Numbered from the stretch's first letter, positions 23,748 through 31,341 are shown. The stretch is DNA of 32,295 nucleotides from CAIRYW01 sp964555825 (GCA_964555825.1 CAZKTY010000002.1:1-32295); one strand, 5' to 3'. The notes: generated from the letters alone by a model not told the origin. A program made the numbers and translations.

Positions 23748-24332
23748 CTATTTTGCGATTTTTTGGTGCATTTTAAGGGATTCTTGCATTTTTATGACAG
23801 CTCTTCTGTATCTGCTTTTTACTGTATTCATTGGTTCTTTAAGTGTAGAGGAAATATCTTCAAAGGTCATTCCTGTCTCATGCCGAAGGATAACCACTTC
23901 TTTATATTTTTCTGGAAGGGCATTTATTATTTGGTTGATCATTTCTGATGTTTCTTTGTCCTCAAATATTTTGTCTGCAATTGGTGAAGTATCAGCAATG
24001 TTCTCTTCAAAGGAAGAGTCTTCGTCAATATTGTCCATCTCTGAGAACATAATGAGTTTTTTCTTCCTTAAGAAATCAAACGTACTGTTGCGTGCTATGG
24101 CATATATCCACACTTTGAAATTTCTCTCCCTGTCAAATTTTTCTATGTTCTTCCATACTTTGAGAAAGGTCTCTTGTACTATATCTTCTGATGATTCTTT
24201 GTTTCCACAAAGTCTCCAGACAAAAGAATACAAAGGTCTTGTGTATCTTTTCACTATTGTTTCAAAAGACCCTTCTTTTCCTTCGAGATAATCCTTAACT
24301 AATTCATTGTCATCTTTTTCCATTTGTACCAT
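23748..24332 (-). CDS. ECF-type RNA polymerase sigma factor
   Basis: 194 aa with sigma regions 2 and 4 only. Region 2 (about 22-92): LYSFVWRLCGNKESSEDIVQETFLKVWKN and FKVWIYAIARNSTFDFLRKKK. Region 4 (about 133-185): LPEKYKEVVILRHETGMTFEDISS, then the helix-turn-helix recognition helix EPMNTVKSRYRRA. The linker is acidic (DNIDEDSSFEEN). ATG 24332 and ATG 24323 are both possible starts. It heads a seven-gene unit running to 18678 with a two-TM protein, two beta-rich anchored proteins and a MacAB-like exporter, so an envelope-stress role is likely. A divergent ABC permease gene begins 64 bp away. Confidence 0.94.
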   Translation of the reverse strand: MVQMEKDDNELVKDYLEGKEGSFETIVKRYTRPLYSFVWRLCGNKESSEDIVQETFLKVWKNIEKFDRERNFKVWIYAIARNSTFDFLRKKKLIMFSEMDNIDEDSSFEENIADTSPIADKIFEDKETSEMINQIINALPEKYKEVVILRHETGMTFEDISSTLKEPMNTVKSRYRRAVIKMQESLKMHQKIAK

Positions 24333-24349
24333 TGTAAGTTATTTTTTGC

Positions 24350-24377
24350 TTAGACAGAAATTTTGTTTATAGTTGAA
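24350..24377 (-). promoter_or_regulatory. Possible ECF-type autoregulated promoter
   Basis: On the minus strand TTCAACTA (24377-24370) and GTCTAA (24355-24350) sit about 14-16 bp apart. An AAC-containing -35 with a GTCTA-type -10 is the usual ECF pattern. The match is short and lacks the common GGA prefix. About 17 nt remain to the ATG at 24332. Confidence 0.25.
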
Positions 24378-24390
24378 CAGGGGTTAAAAT
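24363..24390 (+). promoter_or_regulatory. Promoter of the NitT-type ABC genes, leaderless spacing
   Basis: TTGTTT (24363-24368), 16-bp spacer, TAAAAT (24385-24390). The ATG at 24397 is 6 bp after the -10 box, so transcription should start at the A of the ATG. It overlaps the divergent sigma-factor promoter region. Confidence 0.5.
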
Positions 24391-24396
24391 ATTCAT

Positions 24397-25233
24397 ATGA
24401 GGGAAATCAGTAAGGAACATAAGCATGTAAAAAATTACCATAGAAGGTCCCTTTTGAGTTATCCTGCGACTCCGATCCAGAAATTCTATACTTTTCTTTT
24501 GTCTCCTCTTATCACTGTTCTATTGATGTATCTGGTATTTAAATTTCTACCAAATTTTCTCTATAATCGTTCAGAGAATTTTTCTTTTTTTGATCTGATC
24601 GAAGCATCTTTTGCTACTCTAGGGAGACTTATTATTGCTTATATCCTTGCTGTAGTTGTTGCTTTTCCTTTAGCCATTCTTGCTGTTTACAATAGGTTTT
24701 TTGAAGCGATCCTTTTACCTGTGTTCGATATCATAGAATCAGTACCTGTTCTGGCTATTTTCCCAATAGTGATATTGCTTTTTGTCAGGTTCGGGATGCT
24801 TAATAGTGCCGCTATATTTATTTTGTTCTTAAGTATGCTCTGGAACATTGTCTTTACATTGGTAGGGGGTCTCAAGATCATTCCTAAGGATATTACATAT
24901 GCAGCAAAGGTCTTCGGTATCACAAAATTATCTTATTTCAAGAAAGTCATCCTCCCTGGAGTCTTTCCAGAACTTGTAACAGGTTCTATTTTGGCTTTTG
25001 CACAGGGTTGGAACTTGACCATCGTAGCTGAGGCTCTTCACACTTATATTCCCGGAGGTTTAGAGAGTGATGATCTTTTTGGAATAGGAAGTTTTTTAGT
25101 TCATGCTTCATCAGGTGGGAATGGAGTTCTTTTTATTTCGTCAGTCTTGGTTATGGTGGTCCTCATAGCCATAATGAATTTATTAGTTTGGCAGAGACTT
25201 TTACATCATGCAGAAAGATTCAGATTTGAATAA
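24397..25233 (+). CDS. NitT/TauT-type ABC transporter permease
   Basis: 278 aa, binding-protein-dependent transport permease of the SsuC/TauC kind. Basic cytoplasmic N-terminus, then about six transmembrane helices starting near residue 32 (LLSPLITVLLMYLVFKFLP). The EAA loop that contacts the ATPase is YAAKVFGITKLSYFKKVILPG (about 167-187), with the conserved A...G pattern. The glycine-rich SFLVHASSGGNG precedes the last helix. Substrates of this family include nitrate, sulfonates, taurine and thiamine precursors; none can be chosen here. The ATPase gene overlaps its 3' end by 26 bp. No periplasmic/lipoprotein binding component is encoded in the window. Confidence 0.93.
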   Translation: MREISKEHKHVKNYHRRSLLSYPATPIQKFYTFLLSPLITVLLMYLVFKFLPNFLYNRSENFSFFDLIEASFATLGRLIIAYILAVVVAFPLAILAVYNRFFEAILLPVFDIIESVPVLAIFPIVILLFVRFGMLNSAAIFILFLSMLWNIVFTLVGGLKIIPKDITYAAKVFGITKLSYFKKVILPGVFPELVTGSILAFAQGWNLTIVAEALHTYIPGGLESDDLFGIGSFLVHASSGGNGVLFISSVLVMVVLIAIMNLLVWQRLLHHAERFRFE

Positions 25234-25951
25234 AGATCCAAATAACAAAATAATAATTTTTGAGAACGTTTGTAAGATCTACAACGGAGAGAAAACTGAG
25301 GCTGTTTCAGATGTTTCCTTTAGTGTTTCAGAAGGAGAATTTGTTTGCTTTATTGGACCCTCTGGCTGTGGAAAGACAACGATCCTTAAAATGATCGCAG
25401 ATATTGAGCAGTCAACAACAGGTAAGGTAACAAAACCAGAAAATGTCTCGATGTCTTTTCAGTTCGGGGCTCTTTTTCCATGGCTTACAGTTTTTGAGAA
25501 TGTTGCGATGGGGCTTAGACAAAAAGGGGTAATTGATCCAAAACTGACACATGAGGTCCATAAATATCTTTCACTTATGGATATTTTAGATCTAAGAGAA
25601 AAATTTCCAACTGACCTTTCTGGGGGTCAGAAACAGAGAGTGGGGATAGCGAGAGCTTTGGCTATTGAACCTGATGTCTTGCTTCTCGATGAACCTTTTT
25701 CTGCTTTGGATGCAATAACTACAGCAGAACTCCATGATGACATAATAAAAATATGGAAGGAAACAAAAAAAACGATCATTATGGTCTCTCATATAATTGA
25801 AGAAGCTGTATCTTTGGGGGAAAGGGTTATCCTCGTAAAAGAAGGGAGGATAGCTGAGGAGTTCAAAATAAAACTTCCGTATCCACGTCGTGAGCAAGAA
25901 GCAGATTTTGCTCATGAGGTTATGAAAATAAGGAAAGTATTCTTTAGTTAG
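25208..25951 (+). CDS. NitT/TauT-type ABC transporter ATPase
   Basis: 247 aa. Walker A GPSGCGKTT (about 50-58), Q-loop MSFQFGALFPWLTVFENVAMG, signature LSGGQKQR (about 137), Walker B VLLLDEPFSALD (about 157-168) and H-switch MVSHII. The LFPWLTVFENV stretch and FSALD are characteristic of SsuB/TauB ATPases. The ATG at 25208 overlaps the permease by 26 bp, so the two are translationally coupled. The downstream MarR gene is on the same strand but has its own strong promoter starting 9 bp after this stop. No terminator hairpin is seen between them. Confidence 0.95.
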   Translation: MQKDSDLNKDPNNKIIIFENVCKIYNGEKTEAVSDVSFSVSEGEFVCFIGPSGCGKTTILKMIADIEQSTTGKVTKPENVSMSFQFGALFPWLTVFENVAMGLRQKGVIDPKLTHEVHKYLSLMDILDLREKFPTDLSGGQKQRVGIARALAIEPDVLLLDEPFSALDAITTAELHDDIIKIWKETKKTIIMVSHIIEEAVSLGERVILVKEGRIAEEFKIKLPYPRREQEADFAHEVMKIRKVFFS

Positions 25952-25959
25952 TTATTTTG

Positions 25960-26018
25960 TTGACTTACATTTCGTCTTGTTATATACTTAGGTAACCTAA
26001 ATATTAGGTAAACTGAAT
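25960..26018 (+). promoter_or_regulatory. Promoter and operator of the MarR efflux operon
   Basis: TTGACT (25960-25965), 17-bp spacer, TATACT (25983-25988): the best promoter in the window. Overlapping the -10 and start site is a perfect 13-bp palindrome TTAGGT-A-ACCTAA (25988-26000). A second, degenerate copy TTAGGTAAACTGAA follows at 26004-26017, 16 bp further on. This layout fits a dimeric MarR repressor blocking its own promoter. Confidence 0.8.
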
Positions 26019-26022
26019 ATAT

Positions 26023-26439
26023 ATGCAGATGAATAATATAGAAAAAATAACATCGCTCATATTTGCGCTGAATCTAAAAATAAAAGAATCATTTGAAAAA
26101 AGCTCAAATGACGTTATTTTTTCTGTCGTGCAAATGAGGGTCCTTTATTTTGTTAATGAAAAGAAGAATCCTTCAATGAAAGAAGTTGCTGAACATTTTT
26201 GTATCAGTTCTCCATCTGCCACTGAAACTATAGAGCGTCTCATTAAATTAGAATTGCTTACAAGGAAGTCAAATGAAGAAGACAGAAGATCTGTAAATAT
26301 AGCTATTACTAAAAAAGGTGAGAAAGAGTTAAAGAAAGCTAAAGAAGTCATGGATAATGCCGTTTGTAAGGCTTTATCGAATTTAAATAAGAAAGATCTG
26401 GGAAGTTTTTTAGAAATTCTTGAGAAAGTAATTAATTAA
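26023..26439 (+). CDS. MarR-family transcriptional regulator
   Basis: 138 aa winged-helix regulator. The DNA-binding core is clear: MRVLYFVNEKKNPSMKEVAEHF, recognition helix SSPSATETIERLIKLELL, and wing RKSNEEDRRSVNIAITKKG. N- and C-terminal helices form the dimer interface. ATG 26023 and ATG 26029 are both possible. The gene begins 23-28 bp after the palindromic operator and leads an operon with two adaptor proteins and a DHA2 transporter, so it probably represses the pump until it binds an inducing ligand. Contains C60 and C113; whether they sense oxidation is unknown. Confidence 0.95.
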   Translation: MQMNNIEKITSLIFALNLKIKESFEKSSNDVIFSVVQMRVLYFVNEKKNPSMKEVAEHFCISSPSATETIERLIKLELLTRKSNEEDRRSVNIAITKKGEKELKKAKEVMDNAVCKALSNLNKKDLGSFLEILEKVIN

Positions 26440-26456
26440 TAATATTAAATCAAAGT

Positions 26457-28001
26457 ATGAAAAATATCTTCAAAATGAAGGGTCCAATGGTGTTTATCGG
26501 TGGTTCGATCATTATTGCTATTACAGCTGTTATTTTTGCATTTTTTTATAAAAGTTCTCCAAAATTAAATGATTCTATTTCTGTAAAAAGAGAAGACTTA
26601 ACTGAGGAAGTATCCACAACTGGAAAAGTTACAGCTTCAGAAGATCTAGATCTAGCTTTTAGTAGAGGAGGAAGAATAGGAAATGTTTACGCAAAAGTTG
26701 GAGATAGTGTAAAGAAAGGACAGGTCATAGCTGAGATCGATTCATCAGATCTGAACGCTTCACTTACTCAAGCAGAGGCTGCTCTCAGTAAAGAAAAGAT
26801 CAACTTAGGTCAGATACAGAGTGCCGATACAGGCAACTCTTTTGATCAGAGAACAAATCTTCAGTCCACGATCAATTCTAATAGAACAAGTATGATCTCT
26901 AGTTTGAAGGATTCCTACGTAAAAGTAGATGGAGCTTTAGGGTCAAATATAGACCAATTCTTTAATAATTCCAGAACAAGTCCTCATTTCGGTATTACTT
27001 TTATTCAAGGAAATACTACCTATACAATAAATACATCAACGGCAGAAGGATCTATCAAATTGAATGATGAAGTAAAAACCCTCTATAGTTCACTTTCTCT
27101 TTGGAATTCTTCAAATCAAAGTCTCAGCTCATCTAGTAGCGACAGTGATATAGAGAAGACCGCAGATCTTGCAGAAAGATCTATCACAGCTGCAGATGAT
27201 CTTGTTTCTGAGATATATACAATTGTTAATTCATATTCAACAGTGGGTTCTCAGGATATGACAGTATATGGAGCTTATAGAAATAGTGTTGCCACAGCAC
27301 AAGCAGCAATAAGTGGTTCTCTATCAAGTTTCCATCTTTCAAGGAGTACTTACGAAACATCCCTTTCTTCTGTTGGTCCTGTTGCAGAACAACTCCAGCA
27401 AACTTCAGTACAAAGTGCTGATGCTCAAGTTCTAGCTATACAAGCTCAGATCGAGAATGGAATAATTAGAGCTCCTATGGATGCACAGGTGACAAGACAA
27501 GATGCTAAGATCGGTGAAGTTGCTACTCCAAGTGTTCCTCTAGTTTCGATCATTTCTCAAGGTAATTTTCAGATAGACACTTATGTTTCAGAAGCAGACA
27601 TAGCTAAGATAAAAGTAGGAAATAATGCTTCAGTTGTTCTTGATGCTTATGGTGATAGTGAGCCTTTTGCAGCCTCAGTTGTGTCAGTTGATCCAGCTGA
27701 AACTATTGTGAATGGGGTAGGTAGTTATAAGGTAGTTTTGGAATTTACAATTCAAAGTGATCTAATAAAATCAGGGATGACTGCAAATATAGACATCTTT
27801 ACTCAAAATAAAACAGCTGTGCTTTCTGTGCCAGGAGCAAGGATCCTAAAACAGAATGATAAGACTTTTGTTTTGATTGATGATGGTAAAGGAAATTCAA
27901 TTCAGAAAGAAGTTGTTCTTGGAATAACAGGTTCAAATGGAGATGTTGAAATATTATCAGGCCTAAATGAAGGCGATAAAGTGTTCGCATTTAGTAAATA
28001 A
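26457..28001 (+). CDS. HlyD/MacA-like membrane fusion protein, long form
   Basis: 514 aa. Transmembrane anchor (about 10-30), first half-lipoyl block RIGNVYAKVGDSVKKGQVIAE, long Ser/Asn-rich helical hairpin (about 100-330, containing an insertion with the sequence GAYRNSVATAQAAISG), second half-lipoyl block APMDAQVTRQDAKIGEVATP, beta-barrel (EADIAKIKVGNNASVVLDAYG) and membrane-proximal domain (GLNEGDKVFAFSK). It resembles ABC-type MacA/YknX adaptors more than EmrA, yet lies in an operon with an MFS transporter. Starts 17 bp after marR. It has the same domain layout as the adaptor at 21095-22774 but clearly different sequence. Confidence 0.92.
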   Translation: MKNIFKMKGPMVFIGGSIIIAITAVIFAFFYKSSPKLNDSISVKREDLTEEVSTTGKVTASEDLDLAFSRGGRIGNVYAKVGDSVKKGQVIAEIDSSDLNASLTQAEAALSKEKINLGQIQSADTGNSFDQRTNLQSTINSNRTSMISSLKDSYVKVDGALGSNIDQFFNNSRTSPHFGITFIQGNTTYTINTSTAEGSIKLNDEVKTLYSSLSLWNSSNQSLSSSSSDSDIEKTADLAERSITAADDLVSEIYTIVNSYSTVGSQDMTVYGAYRNSVATAQAAISGSLSSFHLSRSTYETSLSSVGPVAEQLQQTSVQSADAQVLAIQAQIENGIIRAPMDAQVTRQDAKIGEVATPSVPLVSIISQGNFQIDTYVSEADIAKIKVGNNASVVLDAYGDSEPFAASVVSVDPAETIVNGVGSYKVVLEFTIQSDLIKSGMTANIDIFTQNKTAVLSVPGARILKQNDKTFVLIDDGKGNSIQKEVVLGITGSNGDVEILSGLNEGDKVFAFSK

Positions 28002-28014
28002 ATAATTAATAAAT

Positions 28015-28734
28015 ATGGCTGATATAAATCAAACCGATATGTTAAAAGAAGAAAAGGAGATTCTGTCAGAAGAAAAGGAGATCTTAAAAGAAATAAAGAA
28101 AGAGGAAAAAGATATTGCTAAGGTTGAGAGAACTGTTTGGATATTGTCAGCCTTGATCTCTTTGCTTGTCTTAGGAGCTGGTATAGGTCTTATGTATCTA
28201 GGAATATCAAATCAAAGTGTTTATACCGATAAGGTCACTATCTCTGCTCCAAGTATAAATTTAAGTTCTGCACAAGGAGGTATTCTCGAAGAAGTGTATG
28301 TTCATCCAGGAGATCTTGTTAAAGCTGATACAGTTTTGGCGAGAGTAGGGAATGAACTCATCAAGACCAAAGTTGATAGTCAGGTCCTATCAATTGATGA
28401 GGATATTGGAAAGATATTTAACCAAGGAGAAACCGTTGTTACAGTGATAGATCCCTCAAGTCTTAGGGTTGTTGGACAAGTAGATGAAGACAAAGGTTTG
28501 AGTTATATAAAGGTAGGACAAAGAGCAGAATTTACTGTTGATACATTTGGTTCAAAAAAATACTACGGAATTGTTGATGAGATAAGTCCAACTTCAAATC
28601 AAGGAGATATTGTCTTTAACATCTCAGACAAAAGACAGATAAATAGTTTCGACGTTAAAGTGAGATTTGATCAAACTCTTTATCCTGAACTAAAGAATGG
28701 TATGTCTGCAAAGCTTTGGATCTATAAGAATTAA
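28015..28734 (+). CDS. Short HlyD-like adaptor with cytoplasmic coiled coil
   Basis: 239 aa. The cytoplasmic N-terminus (about 8-40) is a charged coiled coil built from repeats of E/K-E-I-L (KEEKEILSEEKEILKEIKK). One transmembrane helix follows (about 43-66). The extracytoplasmic part has a lipoyl-like block (GGILEEVYVHPGDLVKADTV) and a beta-barrel (VDEDKGLSYIKVGQRAEFTV), ending GMSAKLWIYKN. The long helical hairpin of normal adaptors is absent: the two half-lipoyl blocks are joined directly (VGNELIKTKVDSQVLSIDEDIG). It lies between a full-length adaptor (13-bp gap) and the MFS gene (5-bp gap), so it is probably the EmrA-like partner that contacts the transporter. Confidence 0.85.
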   Translation: MADINQTDMLKEEKEILSEEKEILKEIKKEEKDIAKVERTVWILSALISLLVLGAGIGLMYLGISNQSVYTDKVTISAPSINLSSAQGGILEEVYVHPGDLVKADTVLARVGNELIKTKVDSQVLSIDEDIGKIFNQGETVVTVIDPSSLRVVGQVDEDKGLSYIKVGQRAEFTVDTFGSKKYYGIVDEISPTSNQGDIVFNISDKRQINSFDVKVRFDQTLYPELKNGMSAKLWIYKN

Positions 28735-28739
28735 AATAG

Positions 28740-30239
28740 ATGTCAGAAGAATCACAGATAAAAAACGATCCTGGAAATCTTAAATGGTGGGTCTTGGCTA
28801 CTGTTATGGTGGGAACTTTCTTAGGAAGAATAGATCAGACCATTGTTAATCTTGCTTTGCCAAAGATCATAGGAGATTTCGGAATAACAGTCAGTGCTGC
28901 TGGCTGGATTGCAACAGCCTATATTTTGGCTAATGCAGTTTTTGTACCTGTGTGGGGAAAACTAGGAGATACACTTGGAAGAAAAAAGATATATATCATT
29001 GGTTTCGTTGTTTTTATCATTGGTTCTATCCTTGCTGGGCTTTCTTGGAATTTAAGTTCCATGATCGTTTTCAGAATTATCCAAGCAATAGCTGGTTCAG
29101 CTGATTATCCGACAGCTATGGCTATTATTGCTATTACTTTCAAAGAAGGGAAACAAAGAGCTCAAGCTCTAGGTATTTGGTCTGCATCCTTTGCCGCAGC
29201 TACTGTTTTCGGTCCTCTCCTCGGAGGACCTCTTATTGATAATTTTGGATGGAGATCGGTCTTTTTGGTCAATCTTCCAATAGGACTTATAGGTCTGTTG
29301 ATGGCTATTGTTTTCGTTGATGAATCAACTTCAAAAGTTGAGGATGAATCTTTTGATTGGCTCGGAGCTTTATCTTTGGGAGTTTTTCTTTCGGCAATAG
29401 TCCTTGTTCTTGATCAAGGTATGGATTGGGGATGGATCTCTTCTGGTAGTATCTTATGTTATTTGACCTCAATACTAAGTTTTGTTTTCTTCTATCATTG
29501 GGAAAGGGCTCAAAGGTCTCCAATAATTGATTTTAAATTTTTCAAAAATGAGATGTTTGTGGGAGCTTTAGTCAATAATTTTGTAAGTTTTATGGGTATG
29601 ATGGGTAGTGTCTTTTTGATCCCTGTATTTGCACAAAGTTTTCTTGGTTATAACGCAACTGAATCAGGTTACTTGTTTATGCCTATGGCGTTTATGATGG
29701 TCTTTGCTTCACCTATTGGAGGAAGTTTTACAGGCAAAGTTGCTCCTCAATATATTATTTTTATAAGTAGCTTGATCGCCGCTTTTGGACTTTTCTTATT
29801 TACAGGATTAGATCCAAGAAGTGGGGCATTGGATATAATTATTCCACTATGTGTTATGGCTTTTGGTTTGGGATTAGGAATGGCACAGAGGACAAGTATT
29901 GTTGCTTCTGCTGTTCCTCATAACGAGATAGGTATAGCTTCTTCTATTCTAGCTTTGGTCAGAAATATTTCTGGAGCTTTTGGTATTGCTATATTTGCAA
30001 CGATCTTGAAAAATTTGACCGAAAGTAATGTTGTAAATATATCAAAATTAAGTACCTTCCATTTTCAGACCTCAGCTGATGTAAGTAAGGCTATTGGACT
30101 CATCACTTTCAAAGCGGATATTGTTGCCTATGAGCAAGTCTTCTTGATAGCTTCTCTTGTAATGCTTGTTGGAGCTTTTACTTCTTTCATGATAAAAGCC
30201 GGAAAAGAAATTCCTAAAGAGGAGGTATTTATTGAATAA
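28740..30239 (+). CDS. DHA2-family MFS multidrug transporter (EmrB/QacA-like)
   Basis: 499 aa with about 14 hydrophobic helices. Signature motifs: D1 RIDQTIVNLALPKI (about 30-43), motif A GKLGDTLGRKK (about 75-85), and motif C SFAAATVFGPLLGGPLID (about 150-167). It should export hydrophobic or cationic compounds by proton antiport. Operon partner of the MarR regulator and two adaptor proteins. The 3' end overlaps the converging dgkA-like gene by 11 bp, with no terminator between them. Confidence 0.95.
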   Translation: MSEESQIKNDPGNLKWWVLATVMVGTFLGRIDQTIVNLALPKIIGDFGITVSAAGWIATAYILANAVFVPVWGKLGDTLGRKKIYIIGFVVFIIGSILAGLSWNLSSMIVFRIIQAIAGSADYPTAMAIIAITFKEGKQRAQALGIWSASFAAATVFGPLLGGPLIDNFGWRSVFLVNLPIGLIGLLMAIVFVDESTSKVEDESFDWLGALSLGVFLSAIVLVLDQGMDWGWISSGSILCYLTSILSFVFFYHWERAQRSPIIDFKFFKNEMFVGALVNNFVSFMGMMGSVFLIPVFAQSFLGYNATESGYLFMPMAFMMVFASPIGGSFTGKVAPQYIIFISSLIAAFGLFLFTGLDPRSGALDIIIPLCVMAFGLGLGMAQRTSIVASAVPHNEIGIASSILALVRNISGAFGIAIFATILKNLTESNVVNISKLSTFHFQTSADVSKAIGLITFKADIVAYEQVFLIASLVMLVGAFTSFMIKAGKEIPKEEVFIE

Positions 30240-30594
30240 AATGGTGAGCAAAGATCAATATACCGAGTATTGATACTCCTATAGACGAAACAAATACGAA
30301 AGCAGCCATTGTATCTTTTATTTTTCCAATAGCAGGATCATGTTCTGGTTCAACTTTATTACAAAGATCTTCTATTGCCGTATTCACTATTTCTCCAGTC
30401 AAAACTATGATGATCGATAAGATACACAGAGACCATTCAAGTAATGAGAAATTAAAAAAATAAGCAAAAAGGACAACTGCTGATCCGCAAAAGGTCTCTA
30501 TTCTGAAATTGTGTTCTTCTTTCCATGTAGTTTTGAAACCATTGAGAGCATAAAAGAAAGACCTGTAACTTTTTTTTAGTGTTGTTTTGACCAT
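30229..30594 (-). CDS. dgkA: DgkA-type diacylglycerol/undecaprenol kinase
   Basis: 121 aa, three transmembrane helices, typical size. The active-site helix is EIVNTAIEDLCNKVEPEHD with the E-x-x-N-T-A-I-E pattern, and GKIKDTMAAFVFVSS follows it. The N-terminal amphipathic segment reads SFFYALNGFKTTWKEEHNFRIE. In Gram-positives this family phosphorylates undecaprenol to undecaprenyl phosphate; in E. coli it phosphorylates diacylglycerol. In this probable single-membrane host the undecaprenol role is likely but inferred. Starts 3 bp after the DUF457 gene and overlaps the MFS 3' end by 11 bp. Confidence 0.93.
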   Translation of the reverse strand: MVKTTLKKSYRSFFYALNGFKTTWKEEHNFRIETFCGSAVVLFAYFFNFSLLEWSLCILSIIIVLTGEIVNTAIEDLCNKVEPEHDPAIGKIKDTMAAFVFVSSIGVSILGILIFAHHFIQ

Positions 30595-30597
30595 AAT

Positions 30598-31164
30598 TTA
30601 AAAATTTATATTTGTAGAAGCGTTCAAGTGAGGTGTTAAAAAAATGATCAAGGCAGAAGCGATTATCAATACCTCTATAAATGAGGTCAACATCTTTGGA
30701 TAGGTCTTTGTTATGAATTCAAATTGGGATCTTATTATTCCTTGATCTTTACTTGATGGGTCAGGCATTTTTCTAAAGGCTATGAGTTTTTTTGATATTG
30801 GCCAGAGCCAAGGTACTCCAAATTCTATCGAGTCCAATAAGAAATGACTAAATGAACCAATAAAAACCGAAAGACCTACCATTCTGTAAAATTCATTTCC
30901 TCCGATCAAATATATTCCGAGACTTATAACAAACCACAGAATGGGGGCATGTGTAGGATAAAATCTATGATTCTCATTCTTCTTTAATTTATTTTGTTTC
31001 TTCCTTATGAAATAGTAAATAAGGTCTATATCTGGTGCTATAGCTGAGAATGTTCCTAAAAGGACGATCAAATTCATTTGACCTGAATTCAGGTTGGTGT
31101 CAGCTATTTTTATCAAAGCTGTTGATGCAAGATAACCTGCTGCAAAATGTCCTGAAGGAAGCAT
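30598..31164 (-). CDS. DUF457 (YdjM-like) membrane-bound metal-dependent hydrolase
   Basis: 188 aa. Four or so transmembrane helices. The motifs of the family are present: SGHFAAGY at the N-terminus (about 4-11), APDIDLIYYF (D-x-D, about 43-52), HRFYPTHAP (about 66-74) and FSHFLLDSIEFG (about 105-116). These His/Asp residues form the putative metal site. Function is not established for the family. It is transcribed with a 36-codon gene upstream (24-bp gap) and the dgkA-type gene downstream (3-bp gap), hinting at a membrane-lipid role. Confidence 0.87.
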   Translation of the reverse strand: MLPSGHFAAGYLASTALIKIADTNLNSGQMNLIVLLGTFSAIAPDIDLIYYFIRKKQNKLKKNENHRFYPTHAPILWFVISLGIYLIGGNEFYRMVGLSVFIGSFSHFLLDSIEFGVPWLWPISKKLIAFRKMPDPSSKDQGIIRSQFEFITKTYPKMLTSFIEVLIIASALIIFLTPHLNASTNINF

Positions 31165-31188
31165 CTGGATGAATAAAATTAGTAAGGG

Positions 31189-31299
31189 TTAAAGTCCTAA
31201 ATTTTGAAGATCAGTGTTGATATTCAAGAATGTAGGTGTGTATATTTGGTTGATCTTTTTTCCTTGATCTTCTGATTTTTTTAGTATTTTTGGTTCCAT
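31189..31299 (-). CDS. Small 36-aa protein gene with leaderless promoter
   Basis: A short reading frame below usual size cut-offs: MEPKILKKSEDQGKKINQIY ... ending NTDLQNLGL, then TAA. The N-terminal half is lysine-rich and hydrophilic; there is no transmembrane segment or signal peptide. Support comes from the extended -10 TGTTACAAT whose TACAAT box ends 6 bp before its ATG, exactly the arrangement seen at uppP. It is the first reading frame of the unit that continues with DUF457 and dgkA. No homology that I recognise; it may be a true small protein or a leader peptide. Confidence 0.5.
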   Translation of the reverse strand: MEPKILKKSEDQGKKINQIYTPTFLNINTDLQNLGL

Positions 31300-31305
31300 A
31301 TATAA

Positions 31306-31332
31306 ATTGTAACATAAGATCGTTTTTGATCT
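31306..31332 (-). promoter_or_regulatory. Leaderless promoter with inverted repeat in the -35 region
   Basis: Minus strand extended -10 TGTTACAAT (box 31311-31306), ATG at 31299. No -35 hexamer is seen. AGATC/GATCT (31317-31321 with 31328-31332) makes a hairpin or operator just upstream of the -10. Confidence 0.5.
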
Positions 31333-31341
31333 CTATAATGT

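Noticed and set aside
23747..23770. TTTTGCGATTTTTT near the sigma-factor stop as another copy of the 8682-8877 repeat arm
   Set aside because: Only about ten A/T-rich bases match and no opposing arm is nearby.
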